From contig CANNDF010000011.1 of the NCBI GenBank assembly GCA_947503305.1, positions 1 through 39,338 of the forward strand: a stretch of DNA of 39,338 nt. Direction: 5' to 3'. The first letter of the stretch is position 1; the number at the start of each line of letters is the position of its first letter. A program made the translations under genes and the position numbers. Source of the stretch: an uncultured Dokdonia sp. Its GTDB lineage: Bacteria > Bacteroidota > Bacteroidia > Flavobacteriales > Flavobacteriaceae. A model generated the notes under the pieces. That model saw nothing but the letters and a program-made list of their open reading frames with translations, was not told the origin of the DNA and did no database searches. Of the stretch, positions 34,483 to 39,338 are shown in pieces.

Positions 34483-34749
34483 TTATAAGGAATTAATTCG
34501 CTCTACAAGACCTATAGCTTTTTCCTCAAGTTCTACACGAACTCCTGTCAAATGCTTAGTTCTACTTTCTACTTTTCGGTCATTTACTTTTTCAATCAAT
34601 GTATCAAAAGTTGCGATTGCATCATCAATGATTGCCTCACTATTTTTAGTATCCTCTTTAGGATTAAGAGCTTCCCATACATATACTGCATCTATTATGT
34701 CTCCTAATACAAAATTGATGTCTTTCTTTAAATCTCTAATCGTTGCCAT
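34483..34749 (-). CDS. Conserved-looking small helical protein, unknown function
   Basis: 88 residues, soluble and largely helical (heptad-like hydrophobic spacing across residues 5-85), no cysteine. The start MATIRDLKKDINFVLGDIIDAVY and the ending VELEEKAIGLVERINSL are well formed, and the reading frame has coding character with plausible codons. I do not recognise a family. It lies 42 bases after manA on the same strand and probably belongs to that transcript. Confidence 0.8.
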   Translation of the reverse strand: MATIRDLKKDINFVLGDIIDAVYVWEALNPKEDTKNSEAIIDDAIATFDTLIEKVNDRKVESRTKHLTGVRVELEEKAIGLVERINSL

Positions 34750-34791
34750 ATTAATTTATTTGGGTGCAAAATTAAACTAATTAAATCCTAA

Positions 34792-35763
34792 TTATAAATA
34801 AACTTCCAGAAATTTAGCATTTTTACTTTCTATATTAATTTCTTTACAAGCAGCAGGTATCAGGGTGGTTTGCCCCTTTGTAAGCGTTTCTTCTTCATTA
34901 CCATCCATTAATTGTATACTACCATCTATCATGATAAGCACTGTAAAACTATCTGTACGAGATATACGATACGACGAGGTTGTTGTAAGTAGTACAATAT
35001 CTGTTTTAAAATAGGGACAGTGTTTTAATTTTTGCACACCGTCTAATGTATCATCATACGTAAGCTTATAATCCATTGGGGTTTTAAAATTAAGAGCCCT
35101 TCTCGCATCATTGATATGTAAATCTCTAAGTGTTCCGTCTTTTTGTTTACGATCATAATCAAAAACCCGATATGTAATATCTGATGTTTGTTGGATTTCT
35201 GCAAGCACCACCCCCTTTCCTATTGCATGTATTAATCCAGCATTTATAAAAAACGCATCTCCCTCTTTTACAGGAATATATTGTAGATGTTCATGAATAG
35301 ATCCTTTTTCAAGAATTGCATCAAATTGTGTAATTGTTATTTCTTCTTTAAACCCAATGATTAATTTTGCATCGGGTTCGGCCTTTAAGATGTACCACAT
35401 CTCTGTCTTTCCTTTACCTTTATGTTGTTGTGCTGCTATTGTATCATCAGGATGAAGTTGGACAGAAAGATCATCAGAAGCATCTATATACTTTATTAAT
35501 AAAGGAAAATCTGATCCAAAACGATCTGTTACGGATGTTCCTAATACCGCTTTCGCGAAAGCAGACACAATAGTCCCTAGCGCCTTCCCTTTATGAATAC
35601 CATTTGTGATAATACTTTGATCATCTGGTAAGTCTGCAATTTCCCAGCTTTCTCCATAAGGTCGATCTTCATCAGTCTTATGCAAAAATGTTTTTAAGGC
35701 GTTTCCTCCCCAAATTTTTTCTTTAAGAATAGGTCTGAATCTAAGTGGATACCAGTTATTCAT
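34792..35763 (-). CDS. manA: Mannose-6-phosphate isomerase, class I
   Basis: 323 residues, the short Bacillus-type ManA. Metal ligands: QLHPDD with H104, KTEMWY with E121 and NAGLIHAIG with H179; YRVFDYDR (198-205) is the substrate-side motif. Converts fructose-6-phosphate and mannose-6-phosphate, feeding GDP-mannose or glycan synthesis. It overlaps the peroxiredoxin gene by 8 bases. A GCTTTCGCGAAAGC copy at 35549-35562 is read A-F-A-K-A at 68-72 in a loop region. Confidence 0.95.
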   Translation of the reverse strand: MNNWYPLRFRPILKEKIWGGNALKTFLHKTDEDRPYGESWEIADLPDDQSIITNGIHKGKALGTIVSAFAKAVLGTSVTDRFGSDFPLLIKYIDASDDLSVQLHPDDTIAAQQHKGKGKTEMWYILKAEPDAKLIIGFKEEITITQFDAILEKGSIHEHLQYIPVKEGDAFFINAGLIHAIGKGVVLAEIQQTSDITYRVFDYDRKQKDGTLRDLHINDARRALNFKTPMDYKLTYDDTLDGVQKLKHCPYFKTDIVLLTTTSSYRISRTDSFTVLIMIDGSIQLMDGNEEETLTKGQTTLIPAACKEINIESKNAKFLEVYL

Positions 35764-36217
35764 AAGATATTTGTTTTACAATTTGTAATGCTTCTATAAT
35801 ATGTTTTTTTGCTTGTATGCTATCAAATCTCATTTGTATAACTCCATCTTTATCTATCACAAAGGTTTCTCTTCCAGGTATTAACCCCAATAATTCTCCT
35901 TTTACCCCATATTTCTTTCTCACCGTATTCTTAGTATCCGATAACATTGCAAATGGAAGTTGGTAACGTTTAACAAATCGTTTATGAGAATTGACAGTGT
36001 CATTACTTACACCAAAAATAGTAGCTCCTAAGTTCATAAACTCTGCATAATTATCCCTAAAACTACAAGCTTCGGCGATACACCCCGGAGTAAAATTTTT
36101 AGGGTAAAAATAAATAACAACAGGATGAGTTCCTATATAATCTGAGAGAACAATGTCTTCCCCATCTTGGTTTTTTAATGTAAATAACGGTGCCTTATCA
36201 CCTTTAGAAATTGCCAT
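35756..36217 (-). CDS. bcp: Peroxiredoxin, Bcp/PrxQ type
   Basis: 153 residues with the thioredoxin-fold core and PKNFTPGC-IAEAC-SFRD: peroxidatic C46 and resolving C51, five apart as in BCP/PrxQ. FAMLSDTKNTVRKKYGV is the helix-strand signature. It reduces peroxides using thioredoxin. Its start is one base from the queD stop, and it overlaps manA at its end by 8 bases, so the genes are one unit. Confidence 0.92.
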   Translation of the reverse strand: MAISKGDKAPLFTLKNQDGEDIVLSDYIGTHPVVIYFYPKNFTPGCIAEACSFRDNYAEFMNLGATIFGVSNDTVNSHKRFVKRYQLPFAMLSDTKNTVRKKYGVKGELLGLIPGRETFVIDKDGVIQMRFDSIQAKKHIIEALQIVKQISYE

Positions 36218-36218
36218 A

Positions 36219-36629
36219 TTATGTTCCTGTATACACTACAAAATTGCGCGGTGTCTCATATAAAGTAATCGTAAGATCATATTTATCATCTAGCACGTTC
36301 TTCATTTTATTATAGATCACTACTGCAATATTTTCTACGGTTGGATTAAGATTTTTAAATTCAGGAACTTCTATATTTAAGTTTTTATGATCTAGTACAT
36401 CTTCTACTTCGCTTTTGATCATATCCTTTACAATTTTAAGATCGATAAGATATCCTGTGACCGGATCAATTTCACCAGTAATTCCAACAATAAGTTCATA
36501 ATTATGACCATGAAAATTAGGATTACTACACTTTCCAAAGACACGTTCATTTGTTGCATCATCCCAAGCTTTATTATACAATCTATGAGCTGCATTAAAA
36601 TGAGCACGTCTATTTACTGTAATTCTCAT
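36219..36629 (-). CDS. queD: 6-carboxytetrahydropterin synthase / 6-pyruvoyl-tetrahydropterin synthase family
   Basis: 136 residues with zinc ligands H15 (FNAAHRL), H40 and H42 (NFHGHNY), catalytic C34, and D80-H81 plus E125 (LYETPRN). The single FGKCSNPNFHGHNY arrangement fits QueD, which makes the queuosine precursor, though PTPS of the pterin path shares it; no other queuosine genes are visible. It overlaps idi by 4 bases. Confidence 0.88.
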   Translation of the reverse strand: MRITVNRRAHFNAAHRLYNKAWDDATNERVFGKCSNPNFHGHNYELIVGITGEIDPVTGYLIDLKIVKDMIKSEVEDVLDHKNLNIEVPEFKNLNPTVENIAVVIYNKMKNVLDDKYDLTITLYETPRNFVVYTGT

Positions 36630-37144
36630 GACTCTAAATAGGAATAAAACCGTTCAAATATTATTTTAAACCAAGCGGTATATAATTCTGGGTGTTGTTT
36701 TATATCGCTTTTTACATCTTCTAATGGCATCCATTTCCAAGAAGCAACTTCATCTTTATTAATAATAGGCTCTCCTTCATAGTTCCCAACGAGTACATGG
36801 TCTAGTTCATGCTCTGTAAGGCCATTATCAAAAGGAGCTTTATAAATAAATGATATTGTCTCTTTAAGAGGGACTACAAAACCCATTTCTTCCAGTAATC
36901 TTCTCTTTCCTGCTTCGATATTGTTTTCACCTTCTCTTTGATGACTACAACAAGTATTTGTCCATAATCCCGGAGAGTGGTATTTATGTAATGCACGTTG
37001 TTGAAGCATTACTTCATTATTTTCATTAAAAATAAAAACAGAAAAAGCGCGATGAAGGACTGCTTTTTCATGGGCTTCCATTTTTGGCATTAGTCCTATT
37101 TGTTTATCCTGTTCATCTACCAGGATTACTAATTCTTCTTTCAT
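36626..37144 (-). CDS. idi: Isopentenyl-diphosphate delta-isomerase, type 1
   Basis: 172 residues from ATG 37144 (MKEELVILVDEQDKQIG); the ATG at 37171 adds nine residues unlike the family. Nudix-fold isomerase with WTNTCCSHQREGE (catalytic C65), metal-site histidines H25, H31 and H68, and EHELDHV (E111, E113). Interconverts IPP and DMAPP for quinone and other isoprenoid synthesis. First gene of the idi-queD-peroxiredoxin-manA group. Confidence 0.94.
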   Translation of the reverse strand: MKEELVILVDEQDKQIGLMPKMEAHEKAVLHRAFSVFIFNENNEVMLQQRALHKYHSPGLWTNTCCSHQREGENNIEAGKRRLLEEMGFVVPLKETISFIYKAPFDNGLTEHELDHVLVGNYEGEPIINKDEVASWKWMPLEDVKSDIKQHPELYTAWFKIIFERFYSYLES

Positions 37145-37187
37145 ATATTGCTGTAAAAATACAAAATACAAGAATGATTATATAAAA

Positions 37188-37212
37188 AAAGCGCTCTATT
37201 TAAGAGCGCTTT
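37188..37212 (-). terminator. Intrinsic terminator after the OmpA-family gene
   Basis: AAAGCGCTCT/AGAGCGCTTT (37188-37197 with 37203-37212), 5-nt loop, followed by TTTTT on the minus strand. Confidence 0.88.
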
Positions 37213-37235
37213 CACAATAATATGACGCAATAAGT

Positions 37236-39188
37236 TTACATATCCCCCAATATGATAAACTCACTACGCCTATTGCGTTGATGTTCATCTTCGCTACATT
37301 GTTTCCCATTTGTACATTCATTGACAGGTTGAGACTCTCCATACCCTCGTCCTGTTAATCTAGAAGTATCAATTCCATTTTCTATTAGCCACGATATAGT
37401 AGCTTCATTTCGCTTTTGAGATAAGCGCATATTATAATCATCATTGCCTCTACTGTCCGTATGTGATCGTATATCAATTTTTAAAGTTGGATACTCTTCA
37501 AGTGCTATCTGTACTTTAGCCAACTCTATAGCTGCATCTGATCTAATATTAAATTTATCAAAATCAAAATATATTGGATTTAAATCTAAAATCTTTGCCA
37601 GATCATCACCCTCCCCTAGAGGTTTACGAGCTTTTTCCATTAAAATCTCTTCGGTGAGGTTTGAAGATATAGAAGGTATCGTAACCATTTTTTCAACTGG
37701 AGTATATCCTTCTTTTTCTGCTCTTATGATAATAATTTTATCACAAATAGGGTTGAATATAAATGATGCTGTAGGGTCTGTAATTGAAGATTCAAAAACA
37801 TTTTTATTTGTATCATACATCTCTACTTTTACACCAGATAATTTTTCACCAGTATCCTTATCAAGTACAGTTCCTGATAATACGATATCGCATGGTGGTT
37901 CAACTTTTTTAAGTTGTTTAATTATATAAATATCATCATTACCAGCTTCCCCTCCTCTATTTGAGGATATAAAACCAATATTTGACGTTGTATCCATTGT
38001 ATATGCAAAATCATCCTTTGGTGAATTTACAGGTTCTCCAAGGTTTGTAATATCACTTACTTCTCCTTGATCCCCTACTGTGGTTACAAATAAATCCAAT
38101 CCTCCTAATCCTAGATGTCCATTCGAAGCAAAATAAAGTTCATTATCTGTAGTCATATGCGGAAACGACTCTCTCCCTTCTGTATTTATTTTTGCACCCA
38201 TATTAACAGGGGCTCCATAAGATCCATCTTCAAGAATATCTACATACCAGATATCTGACTTCCCGAACGTACCTTCCATATCTGAGGCAAAGTATAATCG
38301 TTTATTATCGGCGCTTAAAGTTGGATGGCTTACTGTATACTCATCACTACAAAATGGAAGTTCTTGGGCTTTACTCCATTTACCATCTTGATTAAGAACA
38401 GCCTTGTATATTTTAAGCTTATTGATACCGTCATTATCTTCTCGATACTTTCCATTATTAAAGTTATTCCGAGTAAAATAAACAGTGTTTCCATCCGTAG
38501 AGAAAACGGGGGTGCTTTCATGGAACTTACTATTGATAGCTCCCTTGTACTTTTTCACATACTTTAAACCATCTTCAAGGGTAACTTGAGTTGTATCAAC
38601 TTCATAAAGATCTAAAAATGGCTGTCCATTCCATTCATGTCTGCGTTTTGTAAAGCCGCCTGTATCTCTAGCCGAGGCAAAAATAAGTTTGTCTTTATAT
38701 AGTGTAGCTCCAAAGTCAGAATACCCAGAATTGATTGTTATCGAATCTACTGTATAGCTTCCTCGTTGTTTTTCTATTTTTTCTAAGTAATCTGGAGATT
38801 CTTTAAAAAGTTGAGCGCGTTTATCATCTCTTTTGAGCTCTTGAAACTTAAGCATAATCTCATCAGACAATCTATAGTTTTTTGTGGCTCTTAGTGAAAT
38901 TGCATATCTAAAATAAGTCTCGGCATCGACAGCATCAATATATTTTTCAATTAATTTTGCATACCATACTTGAGCGTTTTCATAGGATGCGTTTAAATAG
39001 TAAGAGTCGCCTAGACGTTTATACAAATCGGCAGATTCATAACCTTTGTCTGCTACTTTTTGATAAATATTTTGAGCATCAATATATCCAAAGTTATCAA
39101 ACCCCTTATTTGCTTTTGATATCTTACGTTCCTGTCCGAAAGAAACAGACATCGCAAGTAAAAATAATATCAATATTTTTTTTTTCAT
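37236..39188 (-). CDS. OmpA-family outer membrane protein with PD40-type repeats
   Basis: 650 residues; signal peptide about 1-18 (ends SVSFG). The first 130 residues look like TPR-type helical repeats (AQNIYQKVADKGYESADLYKRLGDSYY). Middle (about 150-420) has WD40/PD40-like motifs (STDGNTVYFTRNN, SADNKRLYFASD, TTDNELYFASN). Residues about 435-515 are a carboxypeptidase-regulatory-like beta sandwich (VLSGTVLDKDTGEKLSGVKV). C-terminal OmpA peptidoglycan-binding domain: IYFDFDKFNIRSDA, SHTDSRGNDDYNMRLSQKR, GRGYGES and RNRRSEF. Downstream partner of a PorP/SprF-family gene (12 bases between), the usual flavobacterial pair. Confidence 0.93.
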   Translation of the reverse strand: MKKKILILFLLAMSVSFGQERKISKANKGFDNFGYIDAQNIYQKVADKGYESADLYKRLGDSYYLNASYENAQVWYAKLIEKYIDAVDAETYFRYAISLRATKNYRLSDEIMLKFQELKRDDKRAQLFKESPDYLEKIEKQRGSYTVDSITINSGYSDFGATLYKDKLIFASARDTGGFTKRRHEWNGQPFLDLYEVDTTQVTLEDGLKYVKKYKGAINSKFHESTPVFSTDGNTVYFTRNNFNNGKYREDNDGINKLKIYKAVLNQDGKWSKAQELPFCSDEYTVSHPTLSADNKRLYFASDMEGTFGKSDIWYVDILEDGSYGAPVNMGAKINTEGRESFPHMTTDNELYFASNGHLGLGGLDLFVTTVGDQGEVSDITNLGEPVNSPKDDFAYTMDTTSNIGFISSNRGGEAGNDDIYIIKQLKKVEPPCDIVLSGTVLDKDTGEKLSGVKVEMYDTNKNVFESSITDPTASFIFNPICDKIIIIRAEKEGYTPVEKMVTIPSISSNLTEEILMEKARKPLGEGDDLAKILDLNPIYFDFDKFNIRSDAAIELAKVQIALEEYPTLKIDIRSHTDSRGNDDYNMRLSQKRNEATISWLIENGIDTSRLTGRGYGESQPVNECTNGKQCSEDEHQRNRRSEFIILGDM

Positions 39189-39200
39189 GACATTATATAT

Positions 39201-39338
39201 CTAAAAGAATCTAGGTGTAAGTAACCTATCATACTCATTAAATAATTCAAATCGCAAGAATACTTCAAAACTACCATCATTAAAAGTGGTATCTCCTAGA
39301 TCTGTACTCTCTCTATCATAAGCAATTCCTATCAACAT
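39201..39338 (-). CDS. PorP/SprF family type IX secretion membrane protein, partial (C-terminal 45 residues)
   Basis: The last 45 codons, open to the right edge and ending TAG at 39201-39203. They read ...GIAYDREST, GSFEVFLRFELFNEYDR, LLTPRFF. The C-terminal 'GSFEV.LR..L' and 'TPRFF' ending are typical of PorP/SprF-family outer-membrane barrel proteins that assist T9SS substrates. Such genes normally sit between a giant adhesin gene and an OmpA-family gene, so such an adhesin gene is expected beyond the edge. Too short for barrel assessment. Confidence 0.8.
   Translation of the reverse strand: MLIGIAYDRESTDLGDTTFNDGSFEVFLRFELFNEYDRLLTPRFF

Noticed and set aside
37444-37929. 161-residue plus-strand reading frame
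   Set aside because: Lies entirely antisense within the OmpA-family gene, which has clear domains.
1-39338. CRISPR array, prophage, insertion sequence or defence system
   Set aside because: No direct-repeat array, integrase, transposase, terminal inverted repeats or recognised defence proteins were seen; the genes are core or envelope types.

Overview
The window comes from a low-G+C member of the Bacteroidota, most likely a marine Flavobacteriaceae. The evidence is secreted proteins with a type IX secretion (T9SS) C-terminal sorting domain or matching T9SS architectures, a PorP/SprF-OmpA pair, DUF5606, DUF4369 and DUF5916 proteins, near-absence of Shine-Dalgarno sequences, and promoter matches to the Bacteroidota -33 TTTG / -7 TAnnTTTG pattern. 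A perfect GCTTTCGCGAAAGC palindrome recurs; I associate it with Dokdonia-like flavobacteria only as an impression.

Layout. 1-1913 (minus) is the N-terminal part of a large secreted repeat protein that runs off the left edge. 2134-2409 (minus) is a Ser-Pro-Arg tRNA operon with a promoter and one or two terminators. 2654-4105 holds a small DUF6249-like membrane protein, a TfoX-type protein and a HAD phosphatase. 4236-6806 is a secreted beta-propeller protein with a T9SS sorting domain. 6884-9937 carries ettA and pabB on the minus strand. 10047-13416 carries a VF530 protein, an AprA-like methyltransferase and an exported class V aminotransferase. 13480-16818 (minus) holds a membrane protein, mazG, DUF5606, def and ruvX. 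17010-21497 has dapD followed by four surface-glycan genes (GT9, epimerase, two GT2). 21597-23429 is rpsA with a consensus promoter and a structured leader. 23707-26919 has two DoxX-like proteins around an AlkB dioxygenase, an AraC regulator and an S1/P1 nuclease. 27054-34279 is a plus-strand run of exported or membrane proteins (alpha/beta hydrolase, M61 peptidase, DUF5916 barrel, DUF819 transporter, DUF4369 lipoprotein). 34351-37144 (minus) is an idi-queD-peroxiredoxin-manA-small-protein group ending with tRNA-Thr. 37236-39338 (minus) is an OmpA-family protein preceded by the last 45 codons of a PorP/SprF-family protein cut by the right edge.

Most of the window is ordinary flavobacterial core and envelope genes; I see no insertion sequence, prophage, CRISPR array or defence island. 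No gene-free stretch exceeds 300 bases. The most unusual feature is the 14-bp palindrome GCTTTCGCGAAAGC: five exact copies, in genes and between genes, read in all three codon frames when inside genes. This points to selection or spread at the DNA level rather than at the protein level.
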